Assembly: GCA_028023455.1 (NCBI GenBank)
Contig: JAQFVV010012394.1
Span: forward strand, 32,826,885 to 32,890,884
Length of the DNA: 64,000 bases
Reading direction: 5' to 3'
Origin: Epiperipatus broadwayi
Lineage: Eukaryota; Onychophora; Udeonychophora; Euonychophora; Peripatidae
Made by a program: the position numbers and the translations under genes. Of this stretch, positions 47,006 through 60,329 are shown piece by piece; the stretch's first letter is position 1; every line of letters begins with the position of its first letter. The notes under the pieces are model-generated. The model worked only from the letters and a program-made list of their open reading frames with translations. It did not search any database and had not been told where the DNA came from.

Positions 47006-47372
47006 TTTTAAATTTTAAAATTCCACTTATAATTATTATTTTTGAGATGATAAAAAAATAATAGCTACTATAGTTTGTAGATGTATTTCATTTCCAGCCA
47101 ATTACAACTTCTTGTTTAAAAGCTATTATTGATCCGAATTCTTTTAATATTTTTAAATAAAATTGGGATCTGAAGATCATATTCTTAAAAAATATTGCAC
47201 AGATATATAAACAATATACAGAAAATATACAAATCAAGAAAAATGTAATAACTTTTAAACCAGTAGTTTATTGGCTGAAAAAAGAAATACCTCTTTATTA
47301 TTTTAAAAATTATAAGTGGAATTTAAAAATTTTAGGTGTTATTTTACTGCTTTTTTCATACCTTACAAACAT
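46973..47372. repeat. Inverted repeat pair with about 80-base arms
   Basis: TAAAATTCCACTTATAATTA (47014) and its inverse, TTATAAGTGGAATTTAAAAA (47311), with matching flanks including AAGGTATG at 46978 and CATACCTTACAAA near 47358. It sits at the upstream end of the readable Gypsy RNase H and may have interrupted the element. Confidence 0.65.
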
Positions 47373-47374
47373 TC

Positions 47375-48040
47375 ATTTGGACAATAGAATTGGAGTTCAA
47401 ATAAATTCTATTTTATTCCAACGACATTTTTATGGCATTTACATATTATGAAAGATATTGTGATGATTACATAATTCAGATTGTTACCTTTTGTTTTAAT
47501 ATTTTCTAAATTAAAATACTAGAATAGTTTTTATTTTTAAACTTATATTTCTGATAAATAATTATAAAAAAATTGGAAAATGTAATAAAGAATAAAGATT
47601 TAGTCATTAACATAAACAGTTGGGAAAGAATACTAAGATGAAAGGATGGCAAAAGTTAGATAATGATCTGAAGATGTGAATAATATAGCACTGAACCACT
47701 TGATATTTCAGTGTATCTTTAATCTTATCTCTATTATATCATAACCATCCATCAATCCAGAAATCAGACCAACTTCCCACACTGCAGATCCATTTGTAAC
47801 CCATATTTTCAAACAAGCTATATAGCAATTGTTATCATTAAACTGCATATATATACACGACTTTTAGAAATACTTAAACTTAACTTCATATATATATTTA
47901 GATTTTAGACTTACATCACTTATTACTCAAACATACATAAAAATGATAATTGATCTTCAAGATGTGCATTTTGTGCAGAACCTCCCTTATCAACTGGCTC
48001 AGATTTCAATATCTCACGCATATATTTTATCACCTGTTCA
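47375..48040. other. No gene seen
   Basis: AT-rich spacer before the GATA array. Confidence 0.5.
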
Positions 48041-48041
48041 G

Positions 48042-48955
<914 letters not shown>

Positions 48956-48959
48956 CAAT

Positions 48960-49740
48960 TTACTAGTTTAATTGACATGTTCAAATTTTCTGCAATCACA
49001 ACATTGATACAAACCACTTTATGGAATATAGATTAATAACTTTTACAAGTCCTTCATTAAGTTAGATATTATCCCTAGCCTAGATATATTTTATATATAT
49101 GGCTCTACATTGCATCCATTAATCAGGGTATATATGTATGTTCCATGTAGATAATAAAAGTATTTCTCTGCTTGGAGTAATAAAAACGTGTTGCTATTTA
49201 GGTTGATTATTTTCTAGAATTTGAAAACCTTTTTAAGCATCAAGTCAAATGTAAAAGTAAATTGGAGAAAAGATGAGTTTGAATAATTTTGTTTGAGATA
49301 TCTGTAAATACAATTTTCATAGAGAAAGATTATTTGTGAACATTACTGCTGTTGTATTACTTGAACTATTTTCAATCTTTCTAACAGTTTAAAACAAAAC
49401 TTATGAGAAAATGTTATATTGAGGAAAATGTCAAGATGTCAACATGATTATGGAGATTTGGGTATTTGAAGTCTTTAACTCGTGTGAGAAATGAAGATTG
49501 CCCATGAAATGCATGAATAGCAAAAGATGACAAATGCACTCATAAAAACAAAATACTTGAAAATTATTAATTCCATGTTTTACAGATAATTAGTAAACTG
49601 AAGCCCAAGATTAGCATCAGTAGAGGATTGATGGAACTTTTATATAGGAAAAGAGTGACTTTGCACTGTTTTAATATTAGATATTTATTTACTTCAGTTG
49701 TATTAATATTATTTTATTGATTGTTCATCTATTGTTTATA
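48960..49740. other. No gene seen
   Basis: Unique-looking AT-rich DNA between the GATA array and an RTE fragment. Confidence 0.5.
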
Positions 49741-49741
49741 A

Positions 49742-50335
49742 ATCATCATCATCATCATTACTTTTAATAACCCACTTTAGGATGGTTTTTGAAAGATTAA
49801 TACTAGTTTTTCTGATTCATAGCTTTTCTTTTCCACATCAGTAAGCATTCTTGTTTTCATCCATTCTCTTTACATGCAATCCCTTTCTAGGTCTTTTACA
49901 GTCTTATGGTATTAAAATTTCAATGGCCCATCTATTATTATATCTTACAGCAATATGTCAAGCTCAGCTCATTTTAGTTTCTTAACGCTTTTCATGAAAT
50001 CGGAGATATCTCTTTGTTCTCTCATGTATTTCATTTTCTAGCTTTTTTATTACTCCTCCCATACAAGTCACCATTCTTTGTTAGGTGGTCTGAAGTCACC
50101 ATATTGTTCTCCTGTTAAGTGTTCAAGTCCCAGATCCATAAATAAGAAGTGACAAAAACACTTTTATTTAAACCTTCCTTTTCATATCTCTAAGTATAGT
50201 TTTTCCTTTAAATACTAAGTTGTTTTACCAAAATCACTCCAAGTTAAATTGTACAACTAATTTTATTTATGGACAAATTATTGGTATTTGTCAAATTCTT
50301 CAAATTCGTGGTTATCAGTCTTTATTATTATTATT
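49742..50335 (-). mobile_element. RTE-type LINE 3' fragment
   Basis: The 3' end is at AATCATCATCATCATCATTA on the plus strand. Homology to the 22.9-kb copy continues through AGGTCTTTTACAGTC, GGTGGTCTGAAGTC and CCAGATCCATAAATAAGAA, to about the TCTTCAAATTCGTGGTTATC region. It has no open frame. The 5' end abuts an ATT run, then the TCTA array. Confidence 0.8.
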
Positions 50336-50399
50336 ATTATATTTTTTGTGTGAAAATCCATTGAATATTAATTTACTTTTTTATATTTTATTTAGTTAA

Positions 50400-50795
<396 letters not shown>

Positions 50796-50807
50796 TAAAT
50801 AATTAAA

Positions 50808-50955
50808 TTGTTCTGCATAGTTTGATGCAGCAGTAAAGGGGTAGAATATGGAGAGCATAAGATCCATGAATTACCTTTAATCTTACCACTTTCAGTGTTT
50901 AAATTTCTTATGATCTTCTTAGCAATATTCTGTTATTATAATGATATTAAACTTT
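50808..50955 (+). repeat. SINE-1 copy
   Basis: TCTGCATAGTTTGATGCAGC head, AGCATAAGATCCATGAATTA, and TTAAATTTCTTATGATCTTC tail. Confidence 0.6.
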
Positions 50956-50959
50956 ATGA

Positions 50960-52235
50960 TCAGAGCTAGAATGATCAAATAAGTGGTAAATGTAACCACT
51001 TTGTTTGTAATGAATTGGATTAATATTTATAGTAAAAGTACATAAAACTCATTTGCAAAACAAGGAATCTGCACACAAATATCTATGTGTGGAAATGAAT
51101 AACTTAGTGGCACTCGAAATATGCAGATAAAATGATATCAAATCTTCATGAGCCATTTAGAATGAGGGAGAGGGTATCTTAACAGTTTCTGTTCCACTGA
51201 CTTTTTCCAGTCAGCTAAAAATAATGAACCCCCTTTTACAATGTTATGACACTCAACAGTAGCATGACTTTCAATTAAATTCTTTGACATGATTGGTTAC
51301 CTAAAATGTGGCTCTTGTCATGGATAATAAATTTTAAGCAGAAGTGACCTTTAAAAATGTTAATAATATTGCAGCATATCTTAAATGTATTATAGATTGC
51401 AGGTGTTTTATTTTATCAGATTATGTTTGTCACTTTGTGTTTTGTAAACTAGTTATATAGATTATAATTGTATGGAATGAAGTTTTTGACATTATGCTCT
51501 ATCCTTTCAAAATGGTACCTATTACTTTAAAAGATCAAAGACACAGTTCTTCTGTTTGTTTCCTTTTCTGTATTGCCAGATAGTTCTTCAGCTACATGGT
51601 CCATAATTTGTACACAGGATTGTGATCATGTGAGATCTTGCATGATGTTAACAACTACCATAATGATAGTGCATGTATTTACCAAAATAGGTGATGACTG
51701 TTAACGCGACATAAAATAAATGCTAGAATAATTTATTAATGTCAGATTCTAAAAAAAAATTTTTTTTTTTTTAAAATTCTAATTTATTGCCTTGTAATTT
51801 TTCTGTGTATGGTGATTATTGGATTACTAATTAAAAACTTCAGATTTAGTGGTTTTTTAAACCTTTTAAACATTATCTATTAATAAAAAGTCAATTTATC
51901 TCAGCATACTATGGGTCTTGGTCTTCTTCCTTAGGTTTCCTAAGAAGGATTATGATTATATTAATAGGGCAAGATGTGTTATTAAATGCAAACACATGAA
52001 ATTAGTGTTAAAGGTTTGATACTTAAATTTTAATATCAAATTGAGGATAATGGTCGTATTTAACTATGATTAACATTGCTGCATTGATGTACATTATTCA
52101 TTCCAATGATATTTTAAGGAGGAGATCAAAATTTGTGTTGTGTTAAGATTAGTCAAGTTTCTTAAACAATAGATGATGCTTAAAAAGTTGAAACATATTT
52201 TTAAGATATAAATTTAACATTTTTAAAATTACAAT
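50960..52235. other. No gene seen
   Basis: AT-rich; no repeat or coding motif recognised. Confidence 0.5.
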
Positions 52236-52236
52236 T

Positions 52237-52517
52237 TATTCATTCTACTTTGAACACTTTTTAGCAAAAATCTTTTATTGTACATATATGCATATATACA
52301 ATCTTACATTTTGATTGTCCTGCAGTCTTCTTCAGAGCCATATTTATTTTAAAATTTTTAAAAGTAAAAAAAAAATGTTTTTTTTTTTTACTTTTAAAGA
52401 AATTAAAGTAAATGTGGCTCTGAAGAAGATTGCAGGACAGTCAAAATGTAAGATTGTATATGCATATATGTACAATAAAAGGTTTTTGCTAAAAAGTGAT
52501 TAAAGTAGAATGAATAA
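52237..52517. repeat. Hairpin element H1, near-perfect inverted repeat
   Basis: The arms of about 115 bases pair from TTATTCATTCTACTTTGAAC (52237) to the inverse ending near 52517, around an A/T-run centre at about 52365-52390. The arms carry CTTACATTTTGATTGTCCTG and its inverse. In the right arm GGCTCTGAAGAAGATTGC and AGGACAGTC recall the hairpin element at 54.87 kb. The 62-codon frame here is not a gene. Confidence 0.88.
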
Positions 52518-52744
52518 TAAAATATTATAGAAAATAAAAGAAGTGGTGAATTTGGTAATATTTCTGATGATTTTTACAATTACTTTCTTATTTTCAATGC
52601 CAGTATATTATAATGGGGTTAGATTTTAGTAATTAGAGAGATTGAACATAGTTGACATTACACACTTAGGCAGATCATAAAAGAGCATGATATTTGGAGT
52701 ATCAAAATCATGAAATAAAATACAGTAAAGGATTGGATTAACAA

Positions 52745-53465
52745 AACCTGCACCTTAAACATGCTCAATGTACAGCCAATCAGATGTAATAATAACTGGA
52801 CGTGACCCTCTTAATTCTGAAACACAAGTCGGAACTGTCAGAAAAAGATGGGATCCACCTTCTTCTATGCCTCTTTTTAGATATAAATAATCCAGACTCA
52901 AGCATTTCGAATTATGAGTGTGAAACTTAAAATACCTTCACATTTAATTCACTAAACATTATATATAAATAAACAATGTGAAATCTTTCGATTTACTACG
53001 CAGCAATTTTCAAATCTAATGAAATGATAGTAACAAATGTAAATATATCAGATTTATTAAGCGCAAGGAAATAATATTGTAATAATGTGAAAGCGTAAAA
53101 CTTTCAAAACCTGCGCCTTAAACATGCTAACATGATATATTTACATTTGTTACTATCATTTTATTAGATTTGAAAATTGCTGCTGTAGTAAATCGAAAGA
53201 TTAAATGTGAAGGTATTTTAAGCTTCACACTCGTAGTTCGAAATGCTTGAGTCTGGCTTATTTATATCTAAAAAGAGGCACAGAAGGTGGGTCCCATCTT
53301 TTTCTGATAGTTCCGACTTGTGTTTCAGAATTAAGAGGATCATGTCCAGTTATTATTACATCTGATTCGCTGCACGTTAGCATGTTTAAGGCGCAGGTTT
53401 TGAAAGTTTTAAGCTTTCACATTATTACAATATTATTTCCTTGTGCTTAATACATCTGATATATT
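52745..53465. repeat. FB5 element, opposite orientation, a-B-A-B'-A'
   Basis: A partial terminus (AAAACCTGCACCTTAAACAT) precedes body B at 52780-53050 (GATCCACCTTCTTCTATGCC; TTCGATTTACTACGCAGC). Next comes a full terminus at 53055-53130 (AAGCGCAAGGAAATAATATT; CTGCGCCTTAAACATGCTAA), inverted body B' at 53130-53380 and an inverted terminus at 53376-53465 (GCATGTTTAAGGCGCAGG; ATTTCCTTGTGCTTAATAC). Read on the other strand this is the same A-B-A'-B'-a' order as at 31 kb. The body is recognisably related to 31 kb although the termini differ. Confidence 0.85.
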
Positions 53466-53469
53466 TAAA

Positions 53470-53773
53470 GGATTGGATGTACATTAAAGATTTTGGTACA
53501 CTATTAAAGTAGTAACATATTTTAAAAGCCAAATAATTTTTTACTTACTTTGTCTAAGACAAACTATTCCACAATTTTCAAAATGGCTATGATTATGAGG
53601 CAGAGAACCTTGAAAGCACTCAGCCATAACTGAGTTACTGATTATTTTCGTTTTCCAATTTTGCAACTTGTATAGCGTATGCACTTTGTAAATTATTAGA
53701 TAAATGTAACGAAGAGTCTGTGACTCTGAAGTTGTACTAACTCTAAATAGTCATCCAAAGATATTGCATGTGG
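53470..53773. other. No gene seen
   Basis: AT-rich spacer. Confidence 0.4.
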
Positions 53774-54146
53774 AATGGTAAAATGAAAGCTATAATTTAA
53801 TCTTATGTGTTTAATATTTGTGTAGGCATTTATAACTATAATAAAATAAAGCAAGATTTAACACAGTGGTAGAATATTATATTTTGAAATGTAGGGTTCT
53901 CTGATTAATTCCAGGGGTGAAACTTCCAGCACAAACTTTTTATGAACTCTCGAGCAACAAATGGTAAAATGAAAGCTATAATTTAATCTTATGTGTTTAA
54001 TATTTGTGTAGGCATTTATAACTATAATAAAATAAAGCAAGATTTAACACAGTGATAGAATATTATATTTTGAAATGTAGGGTTCTCTGATTAATTCCAG
54101 GGGTGAAACTTCCAGCACAAACTTTTTATGAACTCTCGAGCAACAA
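53774..54146 (+). repeat. 186-bp tandem duplication containing a SINE-1 copy
   Basis: The unit starts at 53774 (AATGGTAAAATGAAAGCTAT) and again at 53960. The two units are almost identical; one difference is AGTGGTAG versus AGTGATAG. Each unit contains a SINE-1 body (GGGTTCTCTGATTAATTCCA; ACTTTTTATGAACTCTCGAG). Near identity implies a recent duplication. The minus-strand frame at 53858-54040 is not a gene. Confidence 0.92.
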
Positions 54147-54171
54147 AGCCATTCGATTATTCATTAAGAAA

Positions 54172-54415
54172 TATTATCATCGTTACTTTCAACCATTATC
54201 AATACATTGCAGGATAAAGGTCTTTCCAGTTTCTTCAATTCCTAATCTCTCTTCATATCATATCAACAAGCTTCTTTAGTTCTTCTACCTATCTCATATG
54301 TGGTTGCTTTCTAAGACTTTTAAATCTCTTGGGATACAATTTAAAATTTCAACTACCTATTACCATATCTTCTAACAATTATTAATTCTTTTAATAATAT
54401 CAGTAGTACCATTAA
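54172..54415 (-). mobile_element. RTE-type LINE 3' fragment
   Basis: CAACCATTATCAATACATTG, then GGATAAAGGTCTTTCCAG, and CTCATATGTGGTTGCTTTCT, read on the plus strand. Short and diverged. It follows directly after the tandem duplication. Confidence 0.75.
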
Positions 54416-54419
54416 TAAA

Positions 54420-54865
54420 ATAAACAAATTGACATTAAAAGATGACAAAAATTGCTGGAATCAATCCACTCTTCCACGAAACAGAAACCAAAATATTGTT
54501 TTCAATCAAAAAATTAAACTTTGTTCTCCATATCTACAGGATGTCATTTGATAATGGCATCTTATGTCTAGTTATATACAAATGTGGATCAATTTCAAAT
54601 AATAAAAAAAGAGTAATTTAAAAGAGAATTTTGTAATATTAAGTAAGACATGGTTAGGCTTTGTGAAGTCTGTAAAAATAAGACAATTGATTTAAAAAGT
54701 GATGTGCATGGCAGGTGAACCCATAATTATGAGCATGGCAATTTGATGTATTAACCATTATACCTTTTAAATCTTTATATGAAAATTCATGTTATAGGTT
54801 TACCCATAAGTGTACGAGTTTGAAAAGGATTTGAAAAGTTAACTTTACTTTTAAGTAATTTATTT
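54420..54865. other. No gene seen
   Basis: AT-rich. ATTTGATAATGGCATCTTAT near 54547 weakly recalls the DNA upstream of the ISXO2-like remnant. Confidence 0.4.
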
Positions 54866-54869
54866 ATTA

Positions 54870-55092
54870 TATACCATATAATAATCAATTGACAAAACAC
54901 TTTATTACTTTTACAATGCTTTATTATCCACCCTTTCCTTCAGTTAACAGTTTCGATTGCCCCAGTGAGATTAGGAGATATAAGGTTCTGAAGAAGATTG
55001 CTGGGGCAATCGAAACTGTTAACTGAAGGAAAGGGTGGATAATAAAGCATTGTAAAATAAAGTGTTTTGTCAATTGATTATTATATGGTATA
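54870..55092. repeat. Hairpin element H2, perfect 95-base arms
   Basis: The arms 54870-54964 and 54998-55092 are almost perfect inverses (CAGTTAACAGTTTCGATTGC and its inverse; CCACCCTTTCCTTCAG). The loop is 33 bases. At the loop-right arm junction sit CTGAAGA (54988-54994), a six-pair stem GATTGC/GCAATC with loop TGGG, and GAAAC (55012-55016), which is the hammerhead order of boxes, although no proper stem III or stem I follows. It is related to H1. Confidence 0.9.
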
Positions 55093-55099
55093 CATTTGA

Positions 55100-55495
55100 C
55101 AATGCAATAGGAAATAGCAGTTAATTTAATTATGTCAAGTTTTAATCTTAAAAGTCTATATATAAATAATTTATGTGTTTGTATGTGAATCATTCAATAG
55201 AATTAATGTTTTATCGTGAATTTTGAGTTTATATTTATTCAGATATGTATATGACTGGAAAAGTGTATGCACAATCCAACTTCAAGTGATGGCCTTTTTT
55301 CACTGCCCTATTACAATAATTAGCTGAATGCTAATTAGTCATGTCATACACATTAGCAACACTTGATTAATTATTATGATTTAAGTCAATCAACGTAAGC
55401 ACAAAATAAGAACCATTTGTTCATAAATACACAACTTAACAAAAGTTTACACCCATTATGCATGAGGTTTTGGCCATCAAAGAAGAGGACAAATG
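55100..55495. other. No gene seen
   Basis: AT-rich spacer. Confidence 0.4.
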
Positions 55496-55499
55496 CATT

Positions 55500-55610
55500 T
55501 ATGATGCTCTGCTAGTTTGGTGTGGGGTAGAGTGGTAGACTTTGGACATCAGGATTCATGTACAGAACTACATTCATCAATTCCAGTTTTCAGATATCTA
55601 ATACACCCTT
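55500..55610 (+). repeat. SINE-1 fragment
   Basis: GCTAGTTTGGTGTGGGGTAG, AGTGGTAGACTTTGGACATC and a weak B-box-like AATTCC. The tail is not preserved. Confidence 0.45.
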
Positions 55611-55904
55611 CCACAAACATCCATCATTTTCTTCTTTTTTAATATGAAGCTGACAGACTGACACTCAAAAATATCTCAATGTTTGAATCTAAGCCAACTT
55701 GCTTGCATGCTTATATACATATGACACAGTTCAATATGTATATATTAGAGTGTAGTTTTTTATAACTATAGATGCCTATATCAGCATTGTTAAAACATGA
55801 GTAAAATATCATATGACCTCTGTTTATACATATGCAGCAAATCTATTCTATTACCATCTCTTCCATTTAGTAGTAAATTTGAGTAATTAATAGTAATTAA
55901 TAGT

Positions 55905-56805
55905 CAAATGATAATGCTTGATAAATTCACAGGCCAGTTTCTAGCTTATTGTTTTCATCGGTGGGGATTTTGGATTTGGATTGAATACACCTAGAATTTT
56001 TGGATCAAATGCACCTTTCTTTCAGCAATCAATATTTGTTTCCTTTTTACTGTCATGTTATCAGCCTAAAATTCAAAATCATTTTAATGATTTCAATGTA
56101 AGTTAATTGGATTTCATAGTTATAAATCCAGCAGCAGGTTATAAAACAGATATAAAGCTATCACAAAACCCATAAATTAAAAACTAGCCTAGGCTGGAGA
56201 AGGACCAGAATTAGATAGGAAGCATTACTATCTAAATATATTTTTTGAGTTTTCAGGCCTACACTAGGTGGAAAAACTGGTTCAGTAAAAGATAATTTTC
56301 AACAGACAGCATTACATAAGCTGAGGTCACATGATATATGTATTGGTGGTATATCAATCCTGGATCTAAAATATAGGTACCTACAGTTATTTAAAATCTA
56401 AGGTTATCATAATGTATAGATATTAAATTGTTTTCAGATTTACATAACTATGCAGGTGAATTAGTTTAGATTAAAAACATTAATACCTTTCTTCTATTTA
56501 CATTGATAGCTTGATAGTAAATCAAAGAAATATAAGGTCACTGGAGGAAAGGTGCATTAGATTTTAAAAAATCCAGATACATTATTCTTAGATCCAAAAC
56601 TCCTCACTGATGGAAACTACAAACTAGAATCTAATATGGAGATATAAAAAATGGCACTGGGTATGGATTTATTAAATATTATCATGTCATCTAGGTGGGA
56701 GTTGGCAGCACTGGATAGAGATTTATCTAACACTATTATTTGACAGCTACTAAATATTGAAGCTTACACTAGGTGGCAGCACTGAGCAGAGATTTATTAA
56801 ATGTA
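55905..56805. repeat. FB1 foldback element, diverged
   Basis: Left body from GGCCAGTTTCTAGCTTATTG (55932) to about 56150. Inner part and inverted terminus at about 56260-56345 (CACTAGGTGGAAAAACTG; GAGGTCACATGATATATG). Inverted inner arm, then inverted body at 56440-56690 (CTCACTGATGGAAACTACAA) and terminal sequences containing AAGCTTACACTAGGTGGC. The order fits the A-B-A'-B'-A' plan. Confidence 0.65.
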
Positions 56806-57593
56806 GGTTGCAGTTTATGGATAGTAAAAGAATAGCCAAAATAGTGTTTAATTGGGTTATGAGTAAAGGGCAGGCAACCAGATGGATGATAAAGGTAATG
56901 TGGTATGCAAAAGATTTGGATAAAGAATTTATATCAGTATACTTGTACAAAAGGTGTGATGATTGTGTTAGGAGGATTGTTGAGTGTTATAGTGGTAAGT
57001 AATGAGCTAAAAGGAATAGAAGCATTAATAAAAACTAGGGAGTTGGAGAGATGGATAACTAGTATGGAGGGTAAAAAGAGTAAAAATATATATAGAAGTA
57101 AATGGAACATTGGACGTAAGTTAATTTATGATAATAGTAAGGAAAGTAGTTTATTGTTTAAGGCTCAAACAGGATCTTTAACAACAAGAGAATATACATG
57201 TAAATGGAAAACCATGGATAATTTAGTGTGCAAATTGTGTAAGGAAGGTATAGAAAATATTAGGCATCTGCTGATTGAATGTAAATACTTGAAAGCAGAA
57301 AGAATACAGTTGATGAAGTTATGGGAGAATAGATATGAACAAAGTGATTATACAGAAAGTGAGTTATTGGTTTTTATGCTGGGTTTGGGAAAAGATAAGG
57401 GGGATTTAGATATAAAGGCCATAGAGTTGACAAATATTATGTTGTGGAAATGGGATGAGGCAGAATATGGAAAGACTTGGAGTGGGGAGTGGGGAATGTA
57501 AAATAAAGTGGCTAACAGGTTTATCTGTGCATAATTGCTGAGATATTCTTGACTTTGTTTAATGAGAAGCCAAAATACATCACATCATATCAA
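56806..57593 (+). pseudogene. LINE 3' end (C-terminal region), copy 3, best preserved
   Basis: This 5'-truncated LINE encodes the C-terminal part of its protein in two frames. The first, to about 57002, reads KRIAKIVFNWVMSKGQATRW. A single-base shift near 56995 then leads to 57003-57501: ELERWITSMEGKKSKNIYRS, LLFKAQTGSLTTREYTCKW, the Cys motif CKLCKEGIENIRHLLIEC, and LLVFMLGLGKDKGDLDIKA. The C-C-H-C motif and the downstream block match copies 1 and 2. The 3' tail is CATCACATCATATCAAA. Reverse transcriptase and endonuclease domains are absent. Clade uncertain. Confidence 0.85.
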
Positions 57594-57735
57594 ACGTTAT
57601 CATCTGGCATGTATTGATTATTTAGGCATATATTAGAGGGCCTGTATAGGGATTTATTAAATACTATCATTTGGCATTTATTAATTAATCAAATCATACA
57701 CTAGATGGCAGGTCATATGATGATTTGTTGTATTA
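57594..57735. repeat. FB1 terminal fragment after the LINE
   Basis: Repeated short blocks (TATCATTTGGCATTTATTAA; CATACACTAGATGGCAGGTC; TCATATGATG) resemble the inverted FB1 terminus seen at 56700-56800. This suggests that the LINE landed within FB1-related DNA. Confidence 0.5.
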
Positions 57736-57864
57736 AAAAAACGAGTTCAATTTTTGTGGTAGACAATGTAAAACATCTCATTTATGTTTGCTAAAGGTAT
57801 TAAATCCTATTAAAGTATATACAATCATAACAATATTTTTTGCGTGGAGACAGCATTAGGAATA

Positions 57865-57995
57865 ACAGTCTGCATGGCTGATAAAGTGATAGAAGGGCTG
57901 ACTCTGGGGCTTAAGGTTTAATGGATCTCACCCAGTTCAGTCACTTCCAGTCTTCAATCTTTCTCTGAATTCATAAATAATAAAGCTGTTTAATT
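57865..57995 (+). repeat. SINE-1 copy
   Basis: CTGCATGGCTGATAAAGTGA head, GGGGCTTAAGGTTTAATGGA, and TCTCTGAATTCATAAATAAT tail with AATAAAGC. Confidence 0.6.
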
Positions 57996-58134
57996 ATTTA
58001 TCTATTCAATTAAGTCTTAATGTATTTTTAGTATTGAATTGTGTTAAGCTAAATAGTATTTATAGAGTTGGCTGACAAAAAAAAACAGACAAAATCTCAA
58101 AGTAGATTTTAAGTACCACAGTCTCATGGCACTG

Positions 58135-58885
58135 TATTTATATAAAACAATCATAATAATATGAAAGGGTAAAATCTTTAACAGATGCACCTTAAAATTG
58201 CTTATGTGGCAGCCAATCAGATGTAATAATGACAGTACATGGAACTCTTAATTCAAAAACACAAGCTAGAAATACGAGAAAAAGATTGAACCACCTTCTT
58301 CTCTACTTAAATTTATATATAAATAAGCCAGACACAAGCATTCTGAACTAAGAGCGTGAAGCTTAAAACACCCTCACATTTAATTCACTAAATATATAAA
58401 TAAGCCAGACACAAGCATTCTGAACTAAGAGCGTGAAGCTTAAAACACCCTCACATTTAATTCACTAAATATTATATATAAGTAAACATTATTATATTAT
58501 CTGCTCGCGCTTAATAATTTTAATATATTTACATTAGATTTGAAAATTATTTCATAGTAAATTGAAAGATTTCACATTGTTTATTTATATATAATATTTA
58601 GTGAATTAAATGTGAGGGTGTTTTAAGCTTCACGCTCTTAGTTCAGAATGCTTGTGTCTCGCTTATTTATATATAAATTTAAGTAGAGAAGAAGGTGGTT
58701 CCATCTTTTTCTCATATTTCTGGCTTGTGTTTTTGAATTGAGAGTTCCATGTACTGTCATTATTACATCTAGTTGGCTGTCACATAAGCATTTTTAAGGT
58801 GCATCTGTTAAAGATTTTAGCCTTTCATGTTATTATTATATTATCCACTTGCACTTAACAACTTTAATATAAAACAACCATATAA
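58135..58885. repeat. FB5 element, third copy
   Basis: A at 58150-58215 (AAATCTTTAACAGATGCACC). B at 58212-58480 (GAACCACCTTCTTCTCTACT; GCATTCTGAACTAAGAGCGT), which contains a perfect 77-base tandem duplication (AAGCCAGACAC at 58325 and 58402). A partial inverted A' lies in the centre at 58480-58520 (ATTATTATATTATCTGCTCG). B' is at 58530-58785 and a full A' at 58785-58880 (GGTGCATCTGTTAAAGATTT; ATTATTATATTATCCACTTG). Body sequence is shared with 52.7 and 31 kb. Confidence 0.85.
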
Positions 58886-58889
58886 TTTC

Positions 58890-59355
58890 CAGGACTAATT
58901 AGGGCCTTATGACTCCACACAAATTCCTGATCTATAAAATCCAAGACAAGAGATTTGATATTTTTCCTAATATGATTGAGATATTTATTTTTCTTGATGG
59001 TCAGCCAATAGCAAATTTACTAACAATCTAATATTATTATTGCCTTCTCCTTCACAGCTATGAAATATTATTGGATCATTTAAAGACAGTTGTACACCTC
59101 ATCTATTAATAAAATCTTTCTAACCATTACTCATTTTGAAATAAGGTATGTAATAGCCAGATTCTCAAGTGATTCAGTTTATATTTCAAACTTCCACTAT
59201 TAGTTATTATTTAATACACTTCATCATAAGCTCTGTAGAAGATGATGCAATGCTGTGACTTACAAACAGAATGACTGATAGCCAGGCCTCTCTCCAAGCT
59301 GCCTGTATTGCCATCTATGAATTAATACATATGTCACATAGCAAATAGTTTAGCT
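58890..59355. other. No gene seen
   Basis: Unique-looking AT-rich DNA. Confidence 0.4.
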
Positions 59356-59359
59356 ATAT

Positions 59360-59700
59360 TTAGAAAAATTCCAAGGATCATCAGTTACAATATGAAATGT
59401 GAGAGTTTATTTCATATCTTAACTCATGTTTGAAATTGAACAAAAATGATGCTGAAACATTGGAAAGATTCAAACTTTGTATGGCATTAAAACCTCAAGT
59501 CCCATGAACATTATTCCAACTGATTTTGAAAATTTTGTGATGGCAGAGAGACTAATGAAAATAACCCTTAAAGGTACAGGGCACATTTTATATTAAAATA
59601 TATGATCCAGACATTACAGGGCACATTTTATATTAAAATATATGATCCAGACATTACAGGCAGTTTGAAAAAAAGTCAGTCACTACCATTGGGATCCACT
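59360..59700 (+). pseudogene. Mariner transposase N-terminal remnant, second copy
   Basis: A plus-strand frame near 59424 reads NSCLKLNKNDAETLERFK, the mariner FCFKLGKTATETLELLK-type start. A shifted frame then gives KFCDGRETNEN (about 59525), the end of the first helix-turn-helix region. A perfect 40-base tandem duplication follows (GCACATTTTATATT at 59581 and 59621). It is related to the copy at 40.43 kb. Both lack the catalytic region. Confidence 0.7.
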
Positions 59701-59707
59701 AAGTATA

Positions 59708-60115
59708 TAATCATCATCAACTTCAACTATTATTAATCTACTACAGATGGTCAATCTCTGACTGCTTTTTCCCACATACCATCAGCAAACTCCTTTATTT
59801 CATCCATCCACCCATCTCACAGGTGGTCTTTTTCTATGTCTTTTATAATCCATTGAGATTCAGTTGAAAATTTCAACAATTCATCTATTATAATCTCTTC
59901 AAATAATGTCAGCCAAGATCTAATTCAGATTCTTAATTTCTTAAATGATGTCAGTAATATACATTTGTTCTTACACCCAATTATTTTATTTTTCATGCCT
60001 TCTTATTACGTCTGGCATACATTTCCCCACACTTTAAATAGTTTGAAGCTCTGTATTGGTTTATTTTAAGTGTCCAAGTCTCAGATTCATAAACAAAAAC
60101 TGATAAAAATCTTAA
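59708..60115 (-). mobile_element. RTE-type LINE 3' fragment
   Basis: ATCATCATCAACTTCAACTA, CATCCACCCATCTCACAGGT, GGTCTTTTTCTATG and GTGTCCAAGTCTCAGATTCA read on the plus strand match the 22.9-kb copy. Very degenerate. Confidence 0.75.
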
Positions 60116-60329
60116 TGGCACTGTAAGAATATCATTAAATGAAGTGATATCAAATCTTCATGTGTCATCTAGAGAATTTTTTAAACTTTTTGAACATTAT
60201 CATATTGATAAAAAAAAATTAATCAATTTCAATATGTATTTCAGGCTCTGCTTTCATTGGGGAAGTTAGACATAATCAGCATTGCATTAATATAGTAACA
60301 ATATTTGGGACTGTTCTATTATCCACTGT

